64,000 bases of DNA from Lacipirellula limnantheis (GCF_007746075.1 NZ_CP036339.1:2676885-2740884); one strand, 5' to 3'; positions 40,256-49,971 are shown, numbered from the stretch's first letter. Translations and numbers: made by a program. Notes: a model not told the origin generated them from the letters alone.

Positions 40256-41209
40256 ATGACCAACATTTCTGCAAAGTCGACTCCGCTCATTCTGGGCTTT
40301 GGCGAGGCGCTGTTCGACGTCGTCGACGGCGATGCCATTCTCGGCGGGGCGCCGTGCAATTTTGCGGTGCATGCGCAGCAGATGCTGGCGACGGGAACTG
40401 GGGCGAATGTCGGCGGGCAGGCGATTCCGGTGAGTTGCGTCGGCGATGATGCGCTGGGGCGGCGCTTGCGGAGCGAGGTGGCGACGCGGGAAGTGAACGT
40501 CGACTATCTGCAGGTCGACGCTACTTTGCCGACTGGCACGGTCGAAGTGGAACTCAACGCCGAGGGGCATCCGACGTACGACATTTGTCAGGGGGTGGCG
40601 TGGGACGGGATCGCGTTCACGCCGGAGCTGGCGGAGCTTGGTGCGCGGGCTGACGCGATTTGTTATGGGACGCTGGTGCAGCGGACGGCGGGGAGTCGCG
40701 GGACATTGCGTTCGCTGTTGGAGGCCGCTATGCCGCAAGCGGCCCGCGTTTGTGATTTAAATCTGCGGGCGCCGCATTACACGCCAGAAGTCGTCGAGGA
40801 GTCGCTGCGGTGGGCGACGGTGTTGAAGCTGAACGACGATGAATTGGCAATCGTCGCAAAGATGTTCGAGCTCGCGGCGCCGGCGGGCGACTTGCCTGCG
40901 ACGATCGAGGCGCTTGCCGGACGGTTCCCGCAATTGACGACGATCGCCGTGACCGAGGGAGCGGCTGGCGCTCGGTTGTGGCATGGCGGGAAGCACTTTT
41001 CCGCTGAACCGCCGCGCTGCGAGCGCGTGGCGGGGGCCGATTCGATTGGCGCCGGCGACTCTTGGTGCGCGGCGCTGGTGATTGGCCTGTTGCGCGGCTT
41101 GCCGCCGCAGCAAATTCTCGGCTGGGCCAATCGGGTGGCGTCGTTCGTGGCGTCGCAGCGCGGGGCGACGCCGACGTTGCCGGGCGTTTTGCTCTCACCT
41201 TCCGCCTAG
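40256..41209 (+). CDS. PfkB-family carbohydrate kinase (fructokinase-like)
   Basis: 317 residues, usual length for ribokinase/PfkB enzymes. FGEALFDVVDG at the start, GGAPCNFAVHAQQM (substrate-side PfkB signature 1 region) and DSIGAGDSWCAAL (signature 2, with the catalytic Asp in GAGD) are clear. The enzyme phosphorylates a sugar or keto acid with ATP in the cytoplasm. It closes the five-gene cluster and probably produces the phosphorylated substrate used by the HPS/KGPDC-like protein. Downstream sequence (41210-41436) holds a weak hairpin CCCTTCCTC...GGGGAGGG and no gene. Confidence 0.9.
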   Translation: MTNISAKSTPLILGFGEALFDVVDGDAILGGAPCNFAVHAQQMLATGTGANVGGQAIPVSCVGDDALGRRLRSEVATREVNVDYLQVDATLPTGTVEVELNAEGHPTYDICQGVAWDGIAFTPELAELGARADAICYGTLVQRTAGSRGTLRSLLEAAMPQAARVCDLNLRAPHYTPEVVEESLRWATVLKLNDDELAIVAKMFELAAPAGDLPATIEALAGRFPQLTTIAVTEGAAGARLWHGGKHFSAEPPRCERVAGADSIGAGDSWCAALVIGLLRGLPPQQILGWANRVASFVASQRGATPTLPGVLLSPSA

Positions 41210-41436
41210 CTTCACCCCAGTTAGTCCTTCTGACTCCCTTCCTCAAGGGGAGGGGACCAGACGGTCCAATTTATGTGCCGCCGCACTCGTCGCATGCGCG
41301 GTTTACACCGGTCGTACCGATTGCGCCTATCGCGTCGAGTTGGCCTTCTTGCGAAGGGCGTCGGGTAAAGCGCCGTGGGCGGGTTATATTTTTGCGTCCG
41401 CGATGTTTATAAAACCCCCCATTGTCTCTCCCCGCC

Positions 41437-42747
41437 ATGACTGCTCGCCATCTTGCCGCCGCCGTGGCGCTGTTGTTCGTCGCCGCCACGGGCTGCCGTG
41501 AGAAGGCGCCCGCCAAGGTTGCTCAGGCGCCGGTGGTTCGCACGGAGACGCCGATTTCGCGCGAAGTGGGCGACTACGTCTACTTCACCGGGCGGTTGGA
41601 AGCGGTCGAGTCGGTGGAAGTGCGGGCCCGCGTGACCGGCTATCTGGTGAGCATCGACTTTCAGTCGGGCAAGCCAGTGAAGGCTGGCGATCGGCTGTTC
41701 AAAATCGATCCGCGGCCGTACCAGGCGCAGCTCGACGAAGCGAACGGGCAGGTGGCGCTGGCGAAGGCGAGGCTCCAGCTGGCGGTCGCCGACAATGCCC
41801 GCGCGAAGGAAGTGGCCAAAACGCCCGGCGCGATCAGCCAACAAGACGTCGACAAGTACGAAGCCGCCGAAGAGGCGGCTGCCGCGCAGGTGACCGCCGT
41901 CCAGGCGGCCTCGGAAGTGGCGGCGCTCAATCTCAGCTTCACCGACGTCATCTCGCCGGTCGACGGCATTGTCAGCCGGAACTTGCTGACGATCGGCAAT
42001 CTCGTAACGCAGGACCAGACGCTGTTGACGACTGTTGTATCGCAAGATCCGATTTACGCCTACTTCGACGTTGATGAGCTGACGCTCTTGCGGGCCGAGC
42101 GCTTGATCCAGGCGAAGAAGATCGAGTCGACGGCGCAGGGGGCCGTGCTGCCGGTGGAATTCGGGCTGGCGAATGAAGGGAACGACTATCCCCATGCGGG
42201 AACCGTCGACTTCATCAACAACCAGATCGATCCGTCGACGGGGACGCTCGAACTACGCGGCGTCTTTAGCAATCCGCTGCTGACGCCGGCGGGGCCGCGG
42301 ATGTTCAAGCCGGGCGAGTTTGTGCGAATTCGACTCCCCATGGGACCGGCGGAGGAGTCGCTCGTTGTGTCGCAGGCGTCGATTGGCAGCGACCAGGGAA
42401 AGAAATACCTGATGACGTTGAACAAAGAAAATGTCGTCGAATACTCGCCCGTGACGCTTGGTCCGCAGCAACCGGATGGGATGCAGGTGGTCCTGCCGAT
42501 CAATATCCAACGGACGCCGGAAGGGGTGCGTTACGCCCTGGAGGGCGAGCCGAGCGAGCCAAGTATTTCGGCCGACAGCGTCATCGTCGCCGAGGGGCTG
42601 CAGCGGGTGCGGCCTGGCGTGAGGGTCGATCCGAAGCCAATAGTTCGCGATCCGCTGGGGACGCTGCCGGCGGATGATCAGACGCCCTCCGCTCCCGCCC
42701 CGCCGACCGCCCAGGCGGAAAAGCCGGCGCCCGCCGACAAGAAGTAA
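41437..42747 (+). CDS. RND efflux periplasmic adaptor (membrane fusion) lipoprotein
   Basis: 436 residues from ATG 41437. A lipoprotein signal ends in ATGC (Cys20), so it is anchored to the inner membrane face. The HlyD/AcrA architecture is visible: beta strand GRLEAVESVEVRARVTGYLV (20 residues) of the lipoyl half, alpha-helical hairpin (about residues 95-160, EANGQVALAKARL...EEAAAAQVTAVQAA), second lipoyl half ISPVDGIVSRNLL and the beta-barrel/membrane-proximal domains. The tail after residue 400 is Pro/Ala-rich and probably disordered. It links the downstream permease (60 bp away) to an outer-membrane channel. No Shine-Dalgarno is evident. Confidence 0.92.
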   Translation: MTARHLAAAVALLFVAATGCREKAPAKVAQAPVVRTETPISREVGDYVYFTGRLEAVESVEVRARVTGYLVSIDFQSGKPVKAGDRLFKIDPRPYQAQLDEANGQVALAKARLQLAVADNARAKEVAKTPGAISQQDVDKYEAAEEAAAAQVTAVQAASEVAALNLSFTDVISPVDGIVSRNLLTIGNLVTQDQTLLTTVVSQDPIYAYFDVDELTLLRAERLIQAKKIESTAQGAVLPVEFGLANEGNDYPHAGTVDFINNQIDPSTGTLELRGVFSNPLLTPAGPRMFKPGEFVRIRLPMGPAEESLVVSQASIGSDQGKKYLMTLNKENVVEYSPVTLGPQQPDGMQVVLPINIQRTPEGVRYALEGEPSEPSISADSVIVAEGLQRVRPGVRVDPKPIVRDPLGTLPADDQTPSAPAPPTAQAEKPAPADKK

Positions 42748-42807
42748 CTCCGGCTCCTGCCGTTCCCGCCTAGCATCCTTCCCGATCTCCCCCCGCAGCG
42801 CCCCGCC

Positions 42808-45800
42808 ATGTTAGCCCGATTCTTCATCGAGCGACCGATCTTCGCCTGGGTGCTGTCGATCGTCATTTTATTGGCGGGCGGCGTCTCGGTCGTCACGCTC
42901 CCTGTCGCGCAGTATCCAGACATCACCCCGCCGACGGTGCAGGTGACCGCTTCGTACCCTGGCGCCAGCGCTCAGGTGGTCGCCGATGCGGTGGCCGCTC
43001 CGATCGAGGAGCAGGTCAACGGCGTGCAGGGCTTGCTCTACATGTCGTCGCAGTGCACGAACGACGGCGCCTACAACCTGACGCTGACGTTCGAACTCGG
43101 CACCGATCTCGACATGGCGACGGTGCTGGTGCAGAACCGCGTGTCGTGGGCGATGGCCCAGTTACCGCTGCAGGTGCAGTTGCAGGGAATCAACACCAAG
43201 AAGAAGTCGCCGAGCATCTTGCTGGCGATCAATCTGATTTCGCCTGGCGGGACGTACGACGACATTTATCTGAGTAACTACGCCACGATCCAGGTAAAGG
43301 ATGAAATCTTCCGCCTCGACGGGGTGGGCGACATCACCTATCTCGGTGAGCGCGACTACAGCATGCGGGCGTGGCTCGATCCGCAGAAGATGACCAGCCG
43401 CAACATCACCGTCAACGAGGTGATTCAGGCGGTACAGAATCAGAATATGCAGGTCGCCGCCGGCCAAATCGGTCGGCAACCGGTGCCCGAGGGGCAGCAG
43501 TTTCAGCTGACGCTCACGACGCTCGGGCGGCTGCAGGATCCCGACCAGTTTGGCGACATCATCGTCAAAACGAGCCAAGGGAACGACCAGACGGGTCGGC
43601 CGGCGTCGCAAGTGGTTCGGCTGCGCGACATCGCGCGGGTGGAACTGGGCGCCCAGCAGTACGACCAGATCTGCAAGCTCGACGGCATGCCGTCGGTGGC
43701 GCTCGCGATTTTTCAGGAACCTGGCTCCAACGCCATGAAGGTGGCGAAGGAGATCAAGAACAAGATGGCGGAGTTGAAGCAGAGCTTCCCCGCCGACCTC
43801 GATTATCGCATCGTTTACGACACGACGCCGTTCATCACGGAGTCGGTCAACGAAGTGTTCAAAACGCTCCGGGACGCAATCATCCTGGTGGCGATCGTCG
43901 TGCTCTTCTTCCTGCAAGACTGGAAGGCGATGATTCTGCCGATGATCGACGTGCCGGTGTCGCTGGTGGGCGCCTTCGCGGTGATGGCCGTCATTGGCTT
44001 CAGCTTGAACAACCTGACGCTGTTCGGCCTGGTGCTGGCGATCGGCATCGTTGTCGACGATGCGATCGTGGTGCTGGAGAACGTCGAGCGGCAGATGGCC
44101 ACGGGGCTCGACGCGAAGACTGCCACGATCAAGGCGATGGATGAAATTACCGGGCCGATCGTCGCGATCACCCTGGTGCTGTCGTCGGTGTTCCTGCCGA
44201 GCGTGTTCATGCCGAGCATCTCGGGCCAGTTCTACCGGCAGTTCGCCTTGACGATTTCCGCGGCGATGGTGATCTCGGCCATCAACGCGATGACGCTCAC
44301 GCCGTCGCGGGCGGCGTCGGTCTTTAGCACCGAACATGTCGACGAGCATGGCGAGCCGATCCGCGAGGCGTTGCCGTGGTGGATCTTCTGCCTGTTCGGC
44401 GGATTGCTGACCTACTGGGTCGGCGCGAATTATCTCGGCGAGTGGTTTGGCCACGAGGCCCCCGCGACTGGCGGACATGGGGACGAGGCCGGCCCCGGTT
44501 GGACCATGACGCTAACGTACTTCGTGCCGGGATTCGTCCTCGGCGGGTTCATCGGCAAGTTGATCATCTTGCCGGTGAATCGAGTGCTCGCGAAATTCTT
44601 CGGCGGCTTCAATCGGCTGTTCGATCGCATTACCGAGGGATATAGCGCGATCGTGAAGCGCTCGCTCCGTGTAAGCCTCATGGTGCTGGCGATCTACGGC
44701 GGGCTGCTCTACCTGACGGCGCACGAATTGACCGTGGCGCCGAAGGGGTTCATCCCAACGCAAGATCAGGGCTACTTGCTGGTCAACGTCCAACTCCCCG
44801 ACTCAGCGTCGGTGCAGCGGACCGAGGCGGTGATGGATCGGCTCGCCGGGATCGCGCTCGGCGATCCGAAGGACCCGTCGCGGCCGGGCATCCCCGGCGT
44901 GCAGCATATGATGTCGGTCGCCGGCCAGTCGGTGTTGCTCAGCGCCAACGCCAGCAACTTCGGCTCCTGCTTTTGCATTCTGAAGCCATTTGAGGAGCGA
45001 ACCTCGCCCGACGAATACGACGCCGTGGTGGCGGAGAAGCTCCGCGCCTTGGTCGCCCAAGAAGTTCCGGAAGCGCAGATCAGCGTCTTCCGTGCGCCGC
45101 CGATTCAGGGTCTTGGCACGTCGGCTGGCTGGAAGATGCAGATTGAGCAGCGCGGCTACGTCGACTTGCATCAGCTGCAGAGCGACGCCGACGAACTGGT
45201 GGCCCAGGCGAACGCCGACCCCGAGTTGCTGGGCGTCTCGACGATGTTCCGGGCTGAAACGCCGCAGATTTATCTCGACATCGACCGGACCAAGTGCGAA
45301 TCGCTCGGCGTGGCGATGAAAGATGCGTTCGATGCGCTGCAGGTCTTCATGGGGGGCTACTACGTCAACCTCTTCAATGAGTTTGGCCGCACCTGGCAGG
45401 TGAATCTCTCGGCCGAGTCGCAGTTCCGCACGCAGGTCGAGGATCTCAATCAGCTCTACGTGCGCAACCGCTTCGGCGATATGGTCCCGCTGGCCACCCT
45501 CATGCAGGAGCAGGACATCGGCGGTCCCGTGATGGTCAATCGCTACAACATGTACGCCTCGGCCTCCGTGCAGGGGGCCCAGGCGCCGGGGGTGAGTTCC
45601 GGCACGGCGATGGCTGCCATGCAACGGCTGGCCGACAGCCTTGGCCTCTCCTACCAATGGACCGAAATCGCGTATATGGAGCAGGAGCCGGTCACGGTCG
45701 GCACGTTCGAAGTGTCGGCCGGCATGGTCGGCATCGCGGTCTTCGCGCTTGGCGCCATTCTGGTGTTCTTGGTGCTGGCCGCGAAGTACGAAAGCTGGAA

Positions 45801-46275
45801 GCTGCCGTTCTCGGTGATTTTGGTGGTGCCGATGTGCTTGCTCTGCTCGGTGACGGGCATGCTGATCGCGTCGCTGCCGGTCGATATCTTCGTACAGATC
45901 GGCTTCATCGTGTTGGTTGGTTTGGCGGCGAAGAACGCGATCTTGATCGTCGAGTTCGCCCACCAGTTGCACTTGGAGGGTCAGCCGCTGGCCGAAGCGA
46001 CGGTCGAAGCCTGCCGGCTGCGGTTGCGGCCGATCATCATGACCAGCTTCGCGTTCATCCTCGGCGTCGTACCGCTGGTGCTGGGACGCGGGGCAGGGGC
46101 CGAGATGCGCAATTCGCTCGGCACGGCGGTGTTCAGCGGGATGATCGGCGTGACGTTCTTCGGGATTTTCTTGACGCCGGTGTTTTTCTATGTGCTGGAA
46201 CGATTTGGTCGGCGGAAGAAAGAGGCTGCGGTCGCTTCGACCGACAATTCAGCCTCCGGCTCGGCCGGGGGGTAG
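42808..46275 (+). CDS. RND efflux permease, HAE1/AcrB type, with extra transmembrane insert
   Basis: 1155 residues, about 100 longer than AcrB. The first helix FFIERPIFAWVLSIVI, porter domains and the proton relay residues are conserved: Asp417-Asp418 in IVVDDAIVVLENVE and Lys1042 in LAAKNAILIVEFA. It should export drugs or lipophilic compounds using the proton motive force as a trimer with the adaptor encoded upstream. Between the first and second repeat halves (about residues 500-600) there is an insertion absent from AcrB. It consists of an acidic stretch EHVDEHGEP, a hydrophobic helix WWIFCLFGGLLTYWVG, a His/Gly-rich loop HEAPATGGHGDE and another hydrophobic helix FVPGFVLGGFIGKLIIL. The outer-membrane factor is convergent rather than cotranscribed. 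Confidence 0.93.
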   Translation: MLARFFIERPIFAWVLSIVILLAGGVSVVTLPVAQYPDITPPTVQVTASYPGASAQVVADAVAAPIEEQVNGVQGLLYMSSQCTNDGAYNLTLTFELGTDLDMATVLVQNRVSWAMAQLPLQVQLQGINTKKKSPSILLAINLISPGGTYDDIYLSNYATIQVKDEIFRLDGVGDITYLGERDYSMRAWLDPQKMTSRNITVNEVIQAVQNQNMQVAAGQIGRQPVPEGQQFQLTLTTLGRLQDPDQFGDIIVKTSQGNDQTGRPASQVVRLRDIARVELGAQQYDQICKLDGMPSVALAIFQEPGSNAMKVAKEIKNKMAELKQSFPADLDYRIVYDTTPFITESVNEVFKTLRDAIILVAIVVLFFLQDWKAMILPMIDVPVSLVGAFAVMAVIGFSLNNLTLFGLVLAIGIVVDDAIVVLENVERQMATGLDAKTATIKAMDEITGPIVAITLVLSSVFLPSVFMPSISGQFYRQFALTISAAMVISAINAMTLTPSRAASVFSTEHVDEHGEPIREALPWWIFCLFGGLLTYWVGANYLGEWFGHEAPATGGHGDEAGPGWTMTLTYFVPGFVLGGFIGKLIILPVNRVLAKFFGGFNRLFDRITEGYSAIVKRSLRVSLMVLAIYGGLLYLTAHELTVAPKGFIPTQDQGYLLVNVQLPDSASVQRTEAVMDRLAGIALGDPKDPSRPGIPGVQHMMSVAGQSVLLSANASNFGSCFCILKPFEERTSPDEYDAVVAEKLRALVAQEVPEAQISVFRAPPIQGLGTSAGWKMQIEQRGYVDLHQLQSDADELVAQANADPELLGVSTMFRAETPQIYLDIDRTKCESLGVAMKDAFDALQVFMGGYYVNLFNEFGRTWQVNLSAESQFRTQVEDLNQLYVRNRFGDMVPLATLMQEQDIGGPVMVNRYNMYASASVQGAQAPGVSSGTAMAAMQRLADSLGLSYQWTEIAYMEQEPVTVGTFEVSAGMVGIAVFALGAILVFLVLAAKYESWKLPFSVILVVPMCLLCSVTGMLIASLPVDIFVQIGFIVLVGLAAKNAILIVEFAHQLHLEGQPLAEATVEACRLRLRPIIMTSFAFILGVVPLVLGRGAGAEMRNSLGTAVFSGMIGVTFFGIFLTPVFFYVLERFGRRKKEAAVASTDNSASGSAGG

Positions 46276-46348
46276 CACACATTGCGGGACGATGCCTACC
46301 GATGTGGTGACCGATCCCCTGGGGGAGCCAGGGTCTGCAATTATGGCG

Positions 46349-47998
46349 CTACGCGCCAACTTCTAGCGCTGCCGGTTGCACCAGCGACGGCTGCGAACGC
46401 GAATCGGCCGCCGGCGGCGTCGGGACGACGGGGCCTGGCGCTGGTGCAGGCAAAGGCAGGTTTTCGGGACGGGCCGGCGCGTCGGGCACTAGGCCATCTC
46501 CTGTTTCGTTAACCGGCGGCAACGCCTCCGGACCCTGCGATTCTTCCAATCGAATCTGCCAACCGCCGCCGAGCGCCCGGTAGATTTCGATCAAGCCCAG
46601 CGCGATGTCTCCCTCGGCCTGCGCGTAGAGATCTTGCTGCGACACCAGGTTCTGTTCGATGAGCGAAACGCGGTTGAAGTCGATCATGCCGAATTCGTAC
46701 TGCGTCAGCGCGACGTTGGTCGCCCGCACCGAGGCGCTGACGCTTGCGTCGAGGAAGGTCGCCTGTTCTTGCGAGCGCAGGAACTCGACGAGCCCCGATT
46801 CGACTTCAGCGTTCGCTTCCAGCACTTTGTTCTGGTAGAAGGCGATCAGCTCGGCCAGCCGAGCATCCTGAATCCGAATAGCGTTCAGGAGCCGGCCGTA
46901 GTTCAGCACGTTCCATTGGAAGCTCGGGCCGACGGAGCCTTGCAGCGCTTCGCTGGTAAATAGGTTCGAGGCATTCTGCGCCGACACGCCGATGGCGCCG
47001 GTGATGCCGATGTGCGGATAAAGCTCCGAAACAGCGACGCCGACTCGCGCGCTTTGCGCGGCGACGTCACGTTCGGCGCGGCGAACGTCGGGACGCTGCG
47101 CAAGTAAATTCGCCGGGATGCCGACGGCGACGGCCGTCGACGCCGTGGGAATATCGCCGGCGCCGATCATGCGGTCCAAATCGGTCGGCGGGATGCCCAT
47201 CAGGATGCAGAGCCGTAGCTCGGCCTGCCGCAGCGGGATTTGGAATTTAGGGACGAGCGCCTGCGTCTGCGCGAGGTTGCTCTTGGCCTGGTCGACGTCG
47301 AGTTCGCTAACCATGCCGCCGGAGAATTTGGCACTGACGATCTTCAGCGTCTCGGCCTGCAGCGTCTCGTTGGCACGGACCAGTTGAATTTGCTTTTGCA
47401 GCGTGCGGACTTCGACGTAGGCCTGAGCCACGTCGGCCAGCAGGGTGACGAGGATCGCGTCGTAGCTTTCGATGGACGCATCGAGATCGGCGTCGGCGGC
47501 CTCGATCGCGCGGCGATACCGGCCCCAGAAGTCGAGTTCCCAACCGAGATTGAAGCCGCCGTCCCATTCGTCGAAGAAGCGATCTTGCAGAAAGCCCGTA
47601 TTGGCCGCTTGCGTGCTCATCGCGTCGCGCGAGTAGCCGCCAGCGACGTCTTGGGTTTGCGGAAAGATTTCGCCGATTGTCGCGGCTCGCACGGCGCGGG
47701 CCCGCATGACGCGGAAGCCTGCTTCGCGCAACGTGAGGTTCTGATTGACCGCATTGTTGATCAGGGCGTCGAGCGCGGGGTCGTTAAAGACCGTCCACCA
47801 GCGCTGGAGATTGGGCGGTTCCTCGCTGATGCGCACGTCGCCGGCGTCGATCCAGTCGGCGGCGACGGGGGCGGCGGGCTTGCGGTAGTTGGGGCCGACC
47901 TTGAAGCCGTTGTATACGTATTCCCGCCACGGCGTGCAGCCGCAGGTAGCGACCAGCGCGACTGCCAGCAACGGCGAACGGCGAAGGCCCCCTGACAT
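46349..47998 (-). CDS. RND outer-membrane factor, NodT/OprM-type lipoprotein
   Basis: 549 residues from ATG 47998; a longer in-frame start lacks a signal. A lipoprotein-like signal ends in VATCGC (Cys19 or Cys21). The family repeats are visible: DAGDVRISEEPPNLQRWWTVF and LDALINNAVNQNLTLREAG at the start of the first half, LDFWGRYRRAIEAADADL (outer-membrane beta strand/helix region), and TLLADVAQAYVEVRTLQ. The C-terminal ~55 residues are a Pro-rich tail. It should form the trimeric outer-membrane/periplasmic tunnel for the neighbouring adaptor and permease. It faces them tail to tail across 73 bp with no obvious terminator, an unusual order because the three genes are generally cotranscribed. 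Confidence 0.92.
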   Translation of the reverse strand: MSGGLRRSPLLAVALVATCGCTPWREYVYNGFKVGPNYRKPAAPVAADWIDAGDVRISEEPPNLQRWWTVFNDPALDALINNAVNQNLTLREAGFRVMRARAVRAATIGEIFPQTQDVAGGYSRDAMSTQAANTGFLQDRFFDEWDGGFNLGWELDFWGRYRRAIEAADADLDASIESYDAILVTLLADVAQAYVEVRTLQKQIQLVRANETLQAETLKIVSAKFSGGMVSELDVDQAKSNLAQTQALVPKFQIPLRQAELRLCILMGIPPTDLDRMIGAGDIPTASTAVAVGIPANLLAQRPDVRRAERDVAAQSARVGVAVSELYPHIGITGAIGVSAQNASNLFTSEALQGSVGPSFQWNVLNYGRLLNAIRIQDARLAELIAFYQNKVLEANAEVESGLVEFLRSQEQATFLDASVSASVRATNVALTQYEFGMIDFNRVSLIEQNLVSQQDLYAQAEGDIALGLIEIYRALGGGWQIRLEESQGPEALPPVNETGDGLVPDAPARPENLPLPAPAPGPVVPTPPAADSRSQPSLVQPAALEVGA

Positions 47999-48414
47999 CG
48001 GTCGATCGTCCCCCCCGAGACATCGGCGCAGTGCGAACCGTGCGCGGCGATCGCTGGGTCCGCCCAGATGAGCGCGCACGAAGTCCGCTGTCCGTCACTA
48101 TCGGCAGGATCGCGAGAGTCGATCTAGTTTTTCACTGTCTCCACCGCGCTGAGGGGGCAACGCCTCGCGGCCAATTCGACGCCCTAACGCGCGGCGCGCT
48201 CGCCGTTCCTCGGATTGCGGAAGTTGTGCGGGCGCCTAGAATGCGGAAGTCGCTAGCCGCACGCTTGCTGGCGGCCTCGCCGCTGCGAGCCCCTTCCGCC
48301 GCCGAAATTGCCTCCCTTGAGCCACACCCCGCCATTGCAGCGCTTTGATGGGGCAGTCGTGCGTCCGGCCCTCGCGGTTGGATGGGACGGCCCGGCCTGC
48401 GGGGCCAGACAGAG
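47999..48414. other. Intergenic region between divergent efflux and MFS genes
   Basis: 416 bp separating two divergent start codons. No frame with a ribosome-binding site and recognisable product was seen. It must contain promoters for both directions, but none is clear by eye. Confidence 0.5.
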
Positions 48415-49770
48415 ATGAGCGACGCGCCCAACGACCCCGAGTCGCTGCTGGCGCTCGCCCCGCCGGAGCAACTTCCCGTTCCCGCGCCGGTACCCGAGGA
48501 ACTGACCCATACTGGAGTCGATCTGCGCTCGACCGTTGGCGCCAAGCTAGCGACCGTGATGTTTCTGCATCACTTCGCGATCTCATCTTGGATCGTGACG
48601 CTCAGCAGTTACGTCAACGCGAACTCGGGCTCCGCTGGCTTGGGAATCTTCACGGCCGGATTCGTTGGCACGGTCTATGGCGCCGGGCCGCTGGGGGGGA
48701 TGATTTCGCCGTTTGTCACTGGTTTGCTAGCGGATCACTGGTTCGCCACCGAGCGGCTGATGGCGGTTCTCAACCTCGGAGCAGCCGCAGCGCTGCTGGC
48801 GGCCATCAACGCGGACTCGCAGACGACGTTTTACTTGTCGGCATTGGCGTACCACGTTTGCTTCATCCCAAGCTTTGCGCTGGCGACGTCGATGTCGCTG
48901 CACCATTTGAAGCGGCCGGAGCGGGATTTCCCCGTGATTCGCGCTTGCAGCACGTCGGGGTGGATTGCATCGGGGGTCTTCATCGGCTGGGTTTGGCCTG
49001 AGATTACCGGCAACTCGATCGAGGCGACCGCCATTCCGCTGCGCATCGCGTTGGGGGCCCAACTGGTGACGGCGGTTTTTTGCCTGGTGCTGCCGCATAC
49101 GCCGCCTGCGAACAAAAAGAGCCCCGCTGGCGGCTTCTCGCTGAAGGCGACCTTTGACTTATTGCGCGAGCCGCGGTTCCTGCTGTTGCTGGCGCTGGCG
49201 GTGCTGGCGCATGCTCCCGCTCAGTTTTATTACTCGTATCTCAACGTCTATCTGAACACGTGGATCGGCATGGCGAACGCCGCCGCGAAGATGGCGCTGG
49301 GGCAAGTGGTGGAAGTGGCGTGCATGGTGGTTTTGCCGGCGCTGCTGATGCGCATCAGCGTGAAGACCTCGATCCTCATTGGTCTCTCGGTGTGGACGCT
49401 GAGGTTCTGGCTGCTATCAGCGTCGGCGTCGCCTGCGATGTGGGGCCGTGACGGTTGGATTTACTTCGCGATTCTGGTTCATGGCGTGGCATTTACGCTG
49501 GTATCGATCTCGTTGCAGCTCGACGTTGACCGATGTGCGGGGCGTAAGCGACGCGCGACTGCACAAGGTTTGTTAGCAATGTCGATGTCGGGGGTGGGAA
49601 GCTTTGTCGGGGCCCAGCTAGCAGGAGAGGCTGGAGCTCGACTGCTGCCGACGGAACTGGCGGACGCTACGGCGGGGGGATGGACGTCGTTCTGGATGCT
49701 GCCCGCGTACATGACCGGCGGCGTGCTGGTGGTAGCGCTGCTCTTTTTGCCCCAAGATAAGAGGCAGTAA
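48415..49770 (+). CDS. MFS transporter of the nucleoside:H+ symporter type
   Basis: 451 residues from ATG 48415. About 12 hydrophobic segments are present. The pattern (VMFLHHFAISSWIVTLSSYV early, GGMISPFVTGLLADHWFATE loop 2-3 motif, QLDVDRCAGRKRRATAQGLL near helix 10; each only partly quoted) matches the NupG/XapB-like nucleoside symporter branch common in planctomycetes. It imports nucleosides or similar small molecules with protons across the inner membrane. The cytoplasmic N-terminus has a ~45-residue Pro/Glu-rich extension. No purine or nucleoside catabolic genes are adjacent, so the substrate is inferred from family only. Confidence 0.85.
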   Translation: MSDAPNDPESLLALAPPEQLPVPAPVPEELTHTGVDLRSTVGAKLATVMFLHHFAISSWIVTLSSYVNANSGSAGLGIFTAGFVGTVYGAGPLGGMISPFVTGLLADHWFATERLMAVLNLGAAAALLAAINADSQTTFYLSALAYHVCFIPSFALATSMSLHHLKRPERDFPVIRACSTSGWIASGVFIGWVWPEITGNSIEATAIPLRIALGAQLVTAVFCLVLPHTPPANKKSPAGGFSLKATFDLLREPRFLLLLALAVLAHAPAQFYYSYLNVYLNTWIGMANAAAKMALGQVVEVACMVVLPALLMRISVKTSILIGLSVWTLRFWLLSASASPAMWGRDGWIYFAILVHGVAFTLVSISLQLDVDRCAGRKRRATAQGLLAMSMSGVGSFVGAQLAGEAGARLLPTELADATAGGWTSFWMLPAYMTGGVLVVALLFLPQDKRQ

Positions 49771-49853
49771 AGGCTTATGACTTTTGCTGGGCGGGCTGCG
49801 CCGGCGTCGGCCCGAATTTCCCGCCAAACTTCCCATCTTCCGAGGTTTTTTGT

Positions 49854-49881
49854 TTGCACCTTCCCGAATCGCTGCTACAAT
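49854..49881 (+). promoter_or_regulatory. Candidate sigma-70-type promoter of the PEP-CTERM gene
   Basis: TTGCAC at 49854-49859 and TACAAT at 49876-49881 are separated by 16 bases, about 90 bases before the start codon. The -10 matches the consensus at five of six positions; the -35 is weak. Confidence 0.4.
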
Positions 49882-49971
49882 CGGCACCAGGGTCGAACTA
49901 CAACTTGCTTTTCACTCGGATCGTGCGCCCAAGCAACAGCGCAACACCACACCGTTGAGGAGACCGTTCTA

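Noticed and set aside
40726..40743. Fifth copy of the REP-like element (CCGCTATGCCGCAAGCGGCC)
   Set aside because: Only the CCGC/GCGG dyad is shared; the CGCTAA part is not, and the site is inside a conserved kinase region.
41407..42195. Long reading frame opposite the RND adaptor gene (262 codons, minus strand)
   Set aside because: It is the complement of a well-recognised adaptor, has Arg/His-rich composition typical of GC-driven antisense frames, and no ribosome-binding site.
43162..44478. 438-codon minus-strand frame opposite the RND permease
   Set aside because: Shadow frame; the permease on the plus strand has all family signatures.
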